NCBI RefSeq assembly: GCF_029168945.1 | Contig: NC_083603.1 | Span: forward strand, 52,090,406 to 52,154,405 | Reading direction: 5' to 3' | DNA from: Cannabis sativa | Lineage: Eukaryota; Streptophyta; Magnoliopsida; Rosales; Cannabaceae | DNA length: 64,000 nt | Shown here: in pieces, positions 1 through 11,015 of the stretch | Position numbering within the stretch: the first letter of the stretch is position 1 | Layout: every line of letters starts with the position of its first letter | Position numbers and translations under genes: made by a program | Notes under the pieces: model-generated | What the model saw: only the letters and a program-made list of their open reading frames with translations | The model's database searches: none | What the model was told of the DNA's origin: nothing

Positions 1-704
1 GCCTCTAATCGGGTCTCTAGGGTTGTCGAAACTGAAAATATTTTTATTTCATAAATAACTCATATTATATCTACGTATTTCAAATGAATCTTCGTAATTA
101 ACAAATTACGCTTATATATCCACTTATTGAGTCTTTAGGGTCACCAAACCTAAAAATATTTTTATTCCACATATAGCTCATATTACATTCACACATGCTA
201 TATAAATCTCCGTAATTAACAAATTACGCTTATTTACTCACTTATAGTAAAATTTAATTTGTTTTCTGAAATAAATTAGTAGGATCATAATTTCACTTAT
301 TACCTGATTAACCCATAATATAAATATAAATCCTAATTATTTACCATTAGGCTTATCAGGATATTACATAAAGGAAAGGGAAAAACTGAATAGGAGTGAG
401 TTCCAAGCTTAGGGGATGATTGTACATGTCGAGATGGTGCGACCTGGAGTCTTCGGTCTCGAGACAACTTGGAGTGTATTTTGTAGTCGATGTGTGACAT
501 ATCTGTAAAAGTATTTTGATAATGATTGTAAAAGTTTAAACACAGGATCCCAGTTTATGTAAATATATATATATGTTTATAAAGTTTAGTAGTTTAAATC
601 AAAAATTTAATTTGGCACAATTTTTAAGGAAAACCCTTTAATTAGCAAAGGTAGCACGTTAATTAGAAAATTACTGTAGCGCGCTTAAGTATCAGGGCGT
701 TACA
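1..704 (-). mobile_element. Partial LTR, probably Gypsy-type, cut by the window edge
   Basis: Read on the minus strand, the segment starts at 704 with TGTAACGCCC, a start common in plant Gypsy (chromovirus) LTRs, and runs leftwards out of the window. The other end, primer site and coding region are not visible, so it could be one LTR of a full element or a solo LTR. Its distal part (about 11-246) is a two-copy tandem repeat. Superfamily assignment is from the terminal motif only. Confidence 0.45.
11..246. repeat. Two-copy tandem repeat, unit about 118 bp
   Basis: Two successive diverged units each begin with a (G)AGTCT-T-TAGGGT-like stretch, carry a tract ATATTTTTATT, and end in the conserved string CGTAATTAACAAATTACGCTTAT. 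They lie inside the putative Gypsy LTR. Confidence 0.6.
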
Positions 705-2392
705 ATACACTCCGTAACACTACCGTACTAGTATTGATAGCATATGAATTAAAAATATAGCATGCATGTATTACGCATACACATATTCATATATAATTAC
801 ATTCTATGCTAGTTTTACATCGTTTTTGAATTCAAGTGTGCCACTCAATGTTTAACGCCCAAATGTGACTTCCACTAGCGGTGGTTGTAGTATAGATCGG
901 GCGGTCGATTTCACAGGAAGGTGATTATGGACAAAAGCGTTAGTAGAAAAATAAAAACAAAAGGTTAATAATAAGTGATAATAGTAACCAATGATTTTGT
1001 AATTTTTAATTTGATAATAAATATTAAAAGAAAGCAAATAGATGTGTAATCAATAATAAAAGAGAGAAAGGCTTCAAGAATCATCCATATGCTTGTTTAG
1101 CTATTTTTTACCTTTGATTCACTAAGTTGACACAATGATGTAACATTAAAGTTCATTATATTTTGAGTATACAAGTTCTTAAAAATAAAAGAAATAATTT
1201 AATCTTATGTAGAACCTAGAAATGACATTATACATCAAGCAATAATGCAATAAAAGATTAAATATAAAACTAAACATCAATATTATTTTTACTAAATAGT
1301 AACACATAGAAAGAGCATGACTAATCCTATATATCTTTAGTAAAAATAATGACAAAGAGATAGAGATGGAGATGGAGGTGATAGTGAAGGAAATGAACAT
1401 TAATATTACTTTTATTAATTTTTAGACACATAGGGAGAGCATGACTAAACCTATATATCATTTAACAAAAAGTAAATAAAAATGAACATAAAAGATAGAA
1501 ATGAGCAATACTACCATTACTATAATCACTAAATAAAAATATATAGAAAGAGCATGACTAAGTCTATATATATATTTGGTATATAATAGCATAGATAGTA
1601 TAGATGGAAGAAGAACATAAAAATAAAAGTGAAATATGAACTTGCATTACTCAAATAAATATTACAACAAAAAGTGAATCAAAGATACAAAATAACCTCA
1701 CTTTGCATATGGAATCATCCCTAACCTTCCAAGGAAGATTAGGCCATTATGCTAATCATTCTCATAAAATTTCTAAAGAGAAAGGATGAGAAGAAAAGTT
1801 GAGAGAATTTTGCTATAGTTTTTCTACACCAAAAATTACTAAAATGAGCTCCTATTTATAGAGCCATAAAAGGACTAAAAATAAATAATTAAAAAATTGG
1901 GATTATAATATAAATATTAAGATTAAATTTGACATTTCAAATCAAAAATAAAATTAATATTATTTTTGTTATCATTGTGATTTTGACTTCTACTCTTTGG
2001 ATGAAGGTTGAGTGTGGAAGAGGAAAATAGGGTTGATGATGACCTAGACTTATCATCATTGCATCACATGCTTTGGAAGAGACAAAATTGATGATGAGCT
2101 TCATGGGCTAGGCTTAACCTTTTTGGGTTGGGTTGCTTTGGACTTCAACAAAAATGCCATTTTTTTCTTCATTTCTTTTCAACTTTGCTCCTTCCTCTTT
2201 CTTTCAACAAAAATACACTTTAGTACCTACAAGAAAGACATAAAATGAATCAAAATCAAATATTTTCATTTATAAAATATATTACAATAATTTCATGAAA
2301 ATATCAATTAAAACTCAATTTATTTTATCATTTAAAATAAATAAAAGTGTATTTTTAACCACTAATCACTCAACCTAAATGGAAAATCGCGC
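705..2392. other. AT-rich intergenic sequence, no gene seen
   Basis: No convincing coding region, RNA gene or element boundary is visible. The segment contains the short tandem repeat block listed separately (about 1290-1575). The only open frames are short and of AT-rich composition. Confidence 0.6.
1290..1575. repeat. Three degenerate tandem units of about 120 bp
   Basis: The phrase A-GAGCATGACTAA-CCTATATAT occurs near 1310, 1436 and 1550 at spacings of about 115-125 bp, each followed by an AAAAATAA-type stretch. The units are diverged, so this is an old local duplication and not a young satellite. Confidence 0.5.
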
Positions 2393-2459
2393 GCTGAATG
2401 GAAGCCCTATGTCACAATCACGTAAAATGATAAATAACCTTCTAAAACCTATTTGGGAC

Positions 2460-2700
2460 CTTGGATTGGGTTGATTCATGTCTTCATGGTACAAAATACT
2501 AAAAGATAGTGAGTTGGATTCAAATTATTGAAGTCTGAACTTCTATCCAGGAAATCTCGAAGTCAACCTGGCATAAGTCTAGGTCTCCTCTTAGGTCAAC
2601 TGCTATGACTCGGGTCTACTCAACTCTTTGATGTCATCCTTCATGCCATGTGTCAAATATTAATATTCACGTCACCAACAAAATTTCTGAGTTAACAATA
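2460..2700 (+). repeat. Dispersed repeat copy, also present at 62865-63070
   Basis: The segment with ATGTCTTCATGGTACA, then ACTAAAAGATAGTGAGTT, then GTCAACCTGG and ATGACTCGGG-CTACTCAAC is found again in the same order near the right end of the window. There it is continuous with the repeat array around 62 kb. It is a diverged second copy of one dispersed family whose type I cannot identify. Confidence 0.6.
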
Positions 2701-2992
2701 CGGTATGAATGTGATAAGCTATTTATAATAGTAAAGTTGCATTAAATATTAAAAACAAAAATTTTTTGTACCCCACAATTTTAAAAATGAAATATATAGG
2801 TATATATACGACTGTATATAAAGATTTTATTGCATGAAACTATTAGAAATTAATAGATTAGTGTATTTTAATTAATATTATGAAATAAAATTACTCATTT
2901 ATTAAATATTATATATAAATATATATAATTGAAAATATATATGTATAAACATGTGAATATTATTATATATAAATATATATAGCTGAAAATAT

Positions 2993-4670
2993 GGAATGAG
3001 GTTTCAATGGTTACATTTTTATTGTAACTGTTGACTGAGGTTTTCGGCAACTAATAAAATATTATAAAGTTAGAGAGCTGTAAGAAATTTAGAGAAGGAT
3101 TTTTACGTGGTTGGGGCGTTAATGAGCCTTAGTCCACGAGTCTTTGTTATTTATGGATGTATTTAATACAGAGAATGTATTTGGGGGAGTGTTTCACTCT
3201 TATAAATACAGAGAATGTTCTTGGTGAGTATTTACTCTACTTGCTCGTATGCAGCCCAAGATTCTCGATCCCCTTTAATGAGCTTTGAGGGGGGTATTTA
3301 TAGTATTTTTGGTGGGGTGATCCCCAGAATTATCCTTACAAATGTATCTGTAAGTATCCATAAAGTTGGGCATTCCCAATGAATATACCATAGGTAATGC
3401 ATGGTCAAATCCCTAGGTACTGTAGGGTTTTTATGTGGAATGTCCTTATTGTCTTTTGACTGATGTGACTCTTCACAGTGTAGCCGTCGCTAGACTTAAA
3501 TGATCATTACTTTGTAGCTGCTAGTTGGAGGTTGTGCCGTCAGACTTTATTGCGTGTAGCAGTCCCAACACGCTTCCTCCCATGCAGCATTAAATGCGAC
3601 TTGATTGCTCAGGAGAAACCTGACACGTCACGGAGATGCCTTAACGTTACTTCGAGCTTCCGGGAGCATATGGGGTTCCATATGCCTTCTCTAGGAGCTA
3701 CGTCCTGGAAGCTACCTTACAGCTTAAAGACTTAGCAAATATTTTGGATTGTACATTGCTTGATCCACGTGTCCTTATTCGGTTGGTCCACGTATATTGG
3801 GAAAAATCAAGGGCAACAGTAACCATCATGGTTATATTTGTTTAAGCTATTAGATTACTATTAAATGGTTGTGATTAATTTAGAAATTAAATAAAAATAA
3901 ATAAAAAATAACTTGTACCTGAAAGTAACTTAATAATTTATTTCCTTATAAAACTTTAATTAAAATTAATTATATTTTAAAATTAAATTAATTATAATTA
4001 TTAATTAATTTTTTTGTAATTTATTACTATATAAGGATCTCTTAGCAATTTATTTTTTTGCACTTAAATTATTTAAAATTTTATAGCAAAATTTTTATAA
4101 TTTAAAATTATACACATATAATTTCATAATTTAAATTTTATTATACTTGTAATCTTAATTTTAAATTATTACACTTAATTATTTAATTTTTTTATTTAAA
4201 TATTTAAAAAGTAAAAAGTGAAATAAGTTGAAGGATTTTTTAGAAAAAAAAATGGCTACACTTGTTATCGATTGACTAGCTTGAGGCATCATACTTAGTT
4301 CATCTAATTGTAACAAAATAATTAATTATCATTTAAAAATTTATTATAAGAAGAGAATTTTAATTTGTGTAAAAAGAAGTTTAATTTTTGTAAAAAAATA
4401 ATTTTTATTGTAAATATTATAATTAAATGGCTTAATTGTTAAAATAATTAGAGTAAGGATTTAAATATAAATAAAAAAAATTATTTATAAATATTAATTT
4501 CTAAAATAGGTCTTGTTGAATATTTAATTAATTATTTTAAGAAAATAGTTAATTATAATTAATTAATTCTAAAAAAGAAATGTTTACCTATTAGTAACCT
4601 GCTATTACATGTCAATAAAAATGTAACCATGATAGTTACAATAAAAATATAATCATTAAATGATCACCCT
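2993..4670. mobile_element. Mutator-like MITE (copy B), split by a solo LTR
   Basis: Terminal sequence GGAATGAGGTTTCAATGG on the left pairs with ATTTAATGATCACCC on the right. The element is flanked by a 9-bp duplication TGAAAATAT (2984-2992 and 4671-4679), the length expected of Mutator-superfamily insertions. Without the inserted solo LTR it is about 880 bp and non-coding. It is a reverse-oriented relative (about 94-95% identical in the stretch compared by eye) of copy A at 4722-5550. Confidence 0.75.
3029..3818. mobile_element. Solo LTR (790 bp) inserted in MITE copy B
   Basis: The segment starts TGTTGACTGAGG, ends GGGCAACA, and is flanked on both sides by the 5-bp duplication GTAAC (3024-3028, 3819-3823). 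No internal region or second LTR accompanies it, so it is the recombination product of a full element. Removing it and one GTAAC restores the terminal repeat of the host MITE. Superfamily is undetermined. Confidence 0.85.
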
Positions 4671-4721
4671 TGAAAATATATATGATACGCGCGCATGAAA
4701 CATGTGAATATTTATATATAT

Positions 4722-5550
4722 GGGTGACTATTCAATGGTTACATTTTTATTGTGACCATATGGTTACATTTTTCTTTGACCTGTAATAGCAGGTTACTAA
4801 TAGATAAACATTCCTTTTTTAGAATTAATTAATTATAATTAACTATTTTTTTAAAATAATTAATTAAATATTTAACAAGACCTCTTTTAGCAATTAATAT
4901 TTATAAATAATATTTTTATTTATATTTAAATCCTTACTCTAATTATTTTAACAATTAAGCTATTTAATTATAATATTTACAATAAAATTTATTTTTTTAC
5001 AAAAATTAAACTTTTTTTGCACAAATTAAAATTCTCTTCTTATAATAAATTTTTAAATCATTAATTATTTTTAAATCATATTTAATTATTTAATTATTTT
5101 GTTACAATCGATAACAAGTGTAGCCATTTTTTTTTTCTAAAAAATTCTTCAACTTATTTCACTTTTTATTTTTTAAATATTTAAATAATTAAGTGTAATA
5201 ATTTAAAATTAAGATTACAAGTATAATAAAATTTAAATTATAACAAATTTTACTATAAAATTTTAAATAATTTAAGTGCAAAAAAATAAATTGCTAAAAG
5301 ATCCTTATATAGTAATAAATTACAAAAAATTAATTAATAATTATAATTAATTTAATTTTAAAATATAATTAATCTTAATTAAAGTTTTCTAAGGAAATAA
5401 AGTATTAGGTTACTTTCAGGTTACAAGTTATTTATTATTTATTTTTATTTAATTTCCAAGTTAATCACAACCATTTAATAGTAATCCAATGGCTTAAAAA
5501 AATGTAACCATGATGGTCACAATAAAAATGTAACCATTGAAACCTCTTCC
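4722..5550. mobile_element. Mutator-like MITE (copy A), 829 bp
   Basis: Left end GGGTGACTATTCAATGG and right end CCATTGAAACCTCTTCC are imperfect inverted repeats extending roughly 50 bp inward (the TGGTTACATTTTTATTGTGACCA region). TTATATATAT flanks both sides, an AT-rich duplication of 9-10 bp. It is non-coding. It faces copy B head to head with only 51 bp between, so the pair forms a long inverted repeat. Confidence 0.75.
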
Positions 5551-5800
5551 TTATATATATATATAATATATATATCAATAATAATCCATATATAATAACA
5601 TGTTAGGTTGTTGGACTAAACTACTTAACTATAATATATGCAGTAAAATAATCGAATGTAAATGAACAAAAATAAAAAATAATTCAATCATATACAAATT
5701 TTACAAAGAGAGAGACCGATATACATATGTACGTATATATAAAATTGAAAACAAATATATACATAATCATGACAGAGATAAATATTACTCTGACACTAAC

Positions 5801-6348
5801 TGTTAGATATTTATATGAATAATATGAACTATATGAACAATTATATGAAATGTAGAATAAATCGAACATATACATGATATAACTAAAAAAATCAAAATAC
5901 CTTCAACCATTAATCTTTTGGAGCTTCAATCCCACATGAGCTTTGGATCTAAAAAAAAATGAAACTAGTTAGTGTGGACAATCGGGCTTCTAAGCTCTCT
6001 CTAGTCTCTTATATAGAATTTACTGTTTGCACAAAATGAGTGAGAAACTCAAAAACCGAGACCTTATATTTATAGGTGAGATACTCCAACAACATCTATG
6101 TCACATTAATTGTCAGAGTATTTTAACAATTAATTCAAAAAATCAAATCAAGTTAAATGAATGATTCGGTAAATCAAAAACTGACCATCAATATGATATT
6201 GTGATCAAATATTCATACTTATCACATATTGATTTGTTATTTTGACAATCAATATTCATATATACTTATCACATATTGATTTGTGATTAAATACCGTCAT
6301 CGAGATAATGCAAAATCAATTTAAATGATTTTGTACAAATATAGAAAT
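5801..6348 (-). mobile_element. Old Copia LTR of the 18 kb family, interrupted near its end
   Basis: From TGTTAGATATTTATATG onward this follows the LTRs at 18018 and 25162 in order: the CTTCAACCATT-AT block, the TTATATTTATAGGTGAGATACTCCA block, and TGTCAGAGTATTTTAACAATTAATTC. The bases just before it (ACTCTGACACTAAC, about 5787-5800) are a decayed version of the initiator tRNA-Met primer site seen beside the related LTR at 25162. The LTR resumes at 10470 as ATTCTAATA after the nested element. It is much more diverged than the 18 kb pair, hence older. Confidence 0.7.
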
Positions 6349-7126
6349 TGTTAGAGATTTTATAATAATGGAATAAAATCAAGATTTATTACAACTCTAT
6401 TGTAAAATAATACAAGGGACTAAAATAAGAGATTGATTAAATATATGTTACAATACATATATATACACTATATAATATGAAAGGTAGAAGAGAAGATTAC
6501 AACACATGTAATATAATATATGTATATATATAACAAGAGAATAATATATATATATAAACACTCACTCACAACCTTGAGTGTAGATTAGTGGGGATCACCA
6601 TGACTTGAACAAGGTATTACACCTTTGTCCAAAAGCTTATTTCCCCTTATCTCTAAGCACTAAGGGAACTCTCTAGGAAATAGCTTCGGGAATTATCAAG
6701 CCTTTTAGGATTTTCTAGCAATGTGCTTTCTTGATAGAAAACTTGACATCTCTTACCCCCAAATCAGTACCATAGACCTCCTTTATATAGTGTTTAGGAT
6801 ATCACCATTTGAAATTCAAAATTCATAAGTCATAACCTCCATGGATGTTATGGACTCAATAAAGAGATGTAACTCATGCACACCATAACTCCTATAGAGA
6901 TGTAACTCATGCACACCATAACTCCTATACCATTAAGAATTTCAAATAAAGATGTGTAACACCTTTCACACTCTTAAAGTTGGTGATAATGGTGGAAGTT
7001 ACTCATAGTAACAACTCCTCCAAATATTACAAAATGATGACACATAATATATAATGTCATATGTTACATATTAGTTTGTTACATGTATTTAATCTACACA
7101 TTATATTATTGATAAATAATATAACA
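6349..7126 (-). repeat. 3' LTR of the 4.1 kb non-autonomous element
   Basis: 778 bp, starts TGTTAGAGATTTTATAA and ends AATATAACA. Contains a perfect 33-bp tandem duplication near 6880-6930 (the AGAGATGTAACTCATGCAC unit), also present in the other LTR, so it predates the insertion. Confidence 0.85.
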
Positions 7127-9681
7127 ATCCCTCACTAGATTATTATCTCTTTAGTAACAAACTTGTAACTTTTGTAACATTTATTTAATGAATCAAAAAT
7201 ATTATATGAAAATATAACATTCCCCCACTTTGATTGACTAAATACACACTTTTAAGAAGTCTTGCTTAGGTGCATTAGATAAAATGTCTTTCGACTTGAA
7301 TTTTATCTTAGTGTAATTACCACAAAGTTTGATGAAATTTTGATTGCCGTAGCATTGAACCACTATTCCTTTAATACAAACCGGTGATAACACACACACC
7401 CTTGCTAATGCTCACTTGAGACTGCATGTCTCGCTCTTGCACCGTTAATGGCCATGTGCAAAATTCCAATTCATGGACTCTCTAGAGAATAACTCCCAAT
7501 TCTCATAAGAGGCGGAACCACCTCTAGTCCATATAGGTGGAGTTTTAGTGTCTCATCACTCTTTAGACACTTCTTAAGCTCAAGTGAGTTTTCTTAAGCT
7601 TAAGCTCCATTGAAAAACCTTTCGATTTTAACCCTCAATTTTCACAGCATGTACTCATTCATAGGTGGGACAATTGAGCACCATATTCACTCTATTGACT
7701 TGTTATTACCTATTTAACTTAAGACTAGATGTTTACTAGTGTTAAGATAGGTTACCATCAATGAGAGAAACACTAAGGGAGTTTAGGTCCCATCCCTCGA
7801 AAATTCATGCTTTAATCTTGTACGGAGATTAAGCGATTTGTTATAACCTCTCACTATTGATTCCATGTGAATCATGCATGCCGAAATATAGTGTTCACTT
7901 TTCTCCTTAAGTACTTAAGTTTTGAAAATTCAATCATAAAAGATTAATTTTCACACAACTCAAATTCTCAATAATTTTGATACCAAACATATCAAAAATA
8001 CACCAATTTAGACACCAAACATGTCTAAATTCTCATATTTTATTTTTAGACACCAAGTATGTCTAAACTTTCTCATATTAGAGTATACACCCCCACACTT
8101 TCACATTTCATTATCAAGACAATATCTTGATTTTAAAATATAGAAGACCACTTTGTCTCTATAACTCTTTTAATTAATTTCCTTCTTGAAATTATTTTCA
8201 CTTAACTTTGACACCAAAATATGTCAAAATTTTACATATACACATAGCCAAATTTGATTTAGAATTTGAATTCAAAATCAAATAAATTAATCAATAATGT
8301 CTCAACACATTTTGATTAAATTTGTGGCTCACCCCCACATTTTTACCATAAAGTGTATATAAAATATCACTTTTGTGTATTTTCCTCTTCAAATGACTCT
8401 TTAAGGCCACTTTAAAAATACCATTTGACATTTTTAGTTTTCTCAACAAAACTAAAATATCAAACTCACATTACTACTCATAAAATAATGTGATTATTTT
8501 TACTCATAATTTTAAGGTTATCTCCTTATTGAGATTAGCCCAAAATTATACCAAAGTTAACAAAATTCTCATCAATTTTGTTCACAACTTTGATCATTTA
8601 ATATTCAAAATTGCTTCTCTAATTTTGTTATCTTTTCACTATTTTTGAATCCATATTGATTCATTTACTTTTGAGTCCAAAATTGCTCTTCTAATTTATG
8701 GCTCATTTTCCAAGTTTGGATTCACTTTTAATCCATTTGTTCTTGCTTATGACAATGCAAATCCAATAAAAGTGTAACTCTCATAGTCCACTTTTCCTTA
8801 TCTCAAATATGAGATGATTATCTCTTATAACCCAATAAAAGATGTAACTTCTCAAAAGCCATCTTTTATTATCTCATAAAGTGAGATGTTCACTACCAAA
8901 TTGAAAAAGAATTTAAAATATTCTTTATTCACAAAATAGATGATAATAATTTCCACATCAATAGCAATAAACAATATTATATTATTACTATCAACATTAT
9001 TATCATACTATGTAACTTATACACTAATTTAATATGTATGTTACTAATCAACATCTTATATGTAACATACACATAATGTCAATATTAAATTCACAAATAA
9101 ATATGCTACATATCTCATATACATGTAATATATATACTTTAATATCTATATCATATAAACATAATATATATTAATTACACAACTATATATGTTACATATC
9201 TCACACATATATACAACATATATACACTTTAATATACATGCATGATATATATTATATACACATAATATATATTATATACATGTCTCATATAAATACATAA
9301 AAAATAAGTATTTCTACATATTTAATCTCGTAATATATATATGTATATTATATTATATCTTATCATATATATAAGACACATAACTTATACTCATGCTATA
9401 TATTATATATCTCATATATATACATATAATAACATAATATAAATTCAAATATCATATTATATACTACTATATATATTAATATGATACAAACACATAATCA
9501 CATATATGTCACATATATATAACTCATATATATCATATATATTACTATCATATAAAATAGTAAATCACATTATATACCACCATGCTCACTCATGAATGGT
9601 TTTCACATAAAATCTCTTATCCTTGTATTCTCACAATCTTGATTTATCACCTCTTCCATTGAAAAGTAATAAGCTTTTGAT
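7127..9681 (-). other. Non-coding interior of the 4.1 kb LTR element
   Basis: AT-rich sequence with a purine tract on the minus strand next to the left LTR. It contains recurring phrases such as GACACCAAACATGTCTAAA and a 9.05-9.56 kb stretch dominated by AT dinucleotides. No protease, integrase, reverse transcriptase or zinc-knuckle motif was found in any frame. Confidence 0.7.
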
Positions 9682-10464
9682 TGTTAGAGATTTTATAACA
9701 ATGGAAGAAAATCAAGATTTATTACAACTCTATTGTAAAATAATACAAGGGACTAAAATAAGAGATTGATTAATATATGTTACAATATATATATACACTA
9801 TATTATATATATATATATATGAAAGGTAGAAGAGAAGATTACAACACATGTAATATAATATATGTATATATATAACAAGAGAATAATATATATAAACACT
9901 CACTCACAACCTTGAGTGTAGATTAGTGGGGATCACCATGACTTGAACAAGGTATTACACCTTTGTCCAAAAGCTTATTTCCCCTTATCTTTAAGCACTA
10001 AGGGAACTCTCTAGGAAATAGCTTTGGGAATTATCAAGCCTTTTAGGGTTTTCTAGCAATGTGTTTTCTCGATAGAAAACTTGACATCTCTTACCCCCAA
10101 ATGAGCACCATAGACCTCATTTATATAGTGTTTAGGATATCACCATTTAAAATTCAAAATTCATAAGTCATAACCTCCATGGATGTTATGGACTCAATAA
10201 AGAGATGTAACTCATGCACACCATAACTCCTATAGAGATGTAACTCATGCACACCATAACTCCTATACCATTAAGAATTTCAAATAAAGATGTGTAACAC
10301 TTTTCACACTCTTAAAGTTGGTGATAATGGTGGAAGTTACTCATAGTAACAACTCCTCCACATATTACAAAATGATGACACATAATATATAATGTCATAT
10401 GTTACATATTAGTTTGTTACATGTATTTAATCTACACATTATATTATTGATAAATAATATAACA
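9682..10464 (-). repeat. 5' LTR of the 4.1 kb non-autonomous element
   Basis: 783 bp direct repeat of 6349-7126 with scattered substitutions and small AT-microsatellite length differences. Confidence 0.85.
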
Positions 10465-10489
10465 GAAATATTCTAATAGAGCTAACATG

Positions 10490-10728
10490 ACTTCACAATA
10501 TCATATTGTGTCTAACCTAAATTTATAACTTCTATGTCATGATGTTTGTGCTCCTTGTTTCCAAGCTTGTACTCAATTTATATTGTCAAAACATCTGGTC
10601 CAACACGACTCACAAATATTGTATTATGTCAGACCTAAATTTATAATTTTTCTTGTTATGATATTGTGCTCGTAATTTTTAAGCTTGTACTAAACTTATA
10701 TTGTATCAAAAATCTTGGTCCATATTTA
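10490..10728. repeat. Two-copy tandem repeat of about 125 bp left of the young Copia
   Basis: The sequence around CACAATATCATATTGTGTC...CCTAAATTTATAA...AAGCTTGTACT-AA--TTATATTGT is repeated immediately in diverged form (ACAAATATTGTATTATGTC...CCTAAATTTATAA...AAGCTTGTACTAAACTTATATTGT). The young Copia inserted close to the end of the second unit. Confidence 0.6.
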
Positions 10729-11015
10729 AGTTAAGCTTTTAATAAAAAGGCACAAAATGAATTTCTCAGCTCAATTTGAGACTGAGGAGAATTTCCATTA
10801 AATAATAGTTTCCAATACAGTAGGAGGCAATACAAAGATGACAAGTGGCATACACAGAAAAATAGGCATAACAGAAAAGGGGAATATTCTCCCAACAATG
10901 ATTACACAATAACAACCTGCCAGCTGTTGAATGTGAGAGTAATATGCTGCAGCAGAGTGCAGGGGAGAACAGAGTGAGCCTCACTCACATACACACTCAT
11001 TCATTGTTTCTAACA
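10729..11015 (-). repeat. 3' LTR of the young Copia
   Basis: 287 bp. On the minus strand it begins TGTTAGAAACAATGAATG and ends AAAAGCTTAACT. The gag-pol stop codon lies inside it. Confidence 0.95.

Larger units (their letters stand above)
6349..10464 (-). mobile_element. Non-autonomous Copia-type LTR element, 4.1 kb, no coding capacity
   Basis: Two direct LTRs (6349-7126 and 9682-10464), TG...CA ends, and 5-bp duplication GAAAT on both sides (6344-6348, 10465-10469). A purine stretch (AGTGAGGGAT, read on minus) precedes the left LTR, so transcription runs on the minus strand. Next to the right LTR the minus strand reads ATCAAAAGCTTATTAC then TTTTCAATGG, which resembles a Copia primer site and gag leader that has lost its first bases. 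The 2.55 kb interior is AT-rich with no gag or pol frame. The LTRs are roughly 98% identical by eye, so insertion was fairly recent and must have used proteins supplied in trans. Confidence 0.85.

Noticed and set aside
3532..3735. 67-codon frame in the solo LTR
   Set aside because: LTR sequence, no motif.
10766..10984. 72-codon frame in each LTR of the young Copia
   Set aside because: Present because the LTRs are almost identical. No start context or homology supports a protein, though it could be translated by chance.
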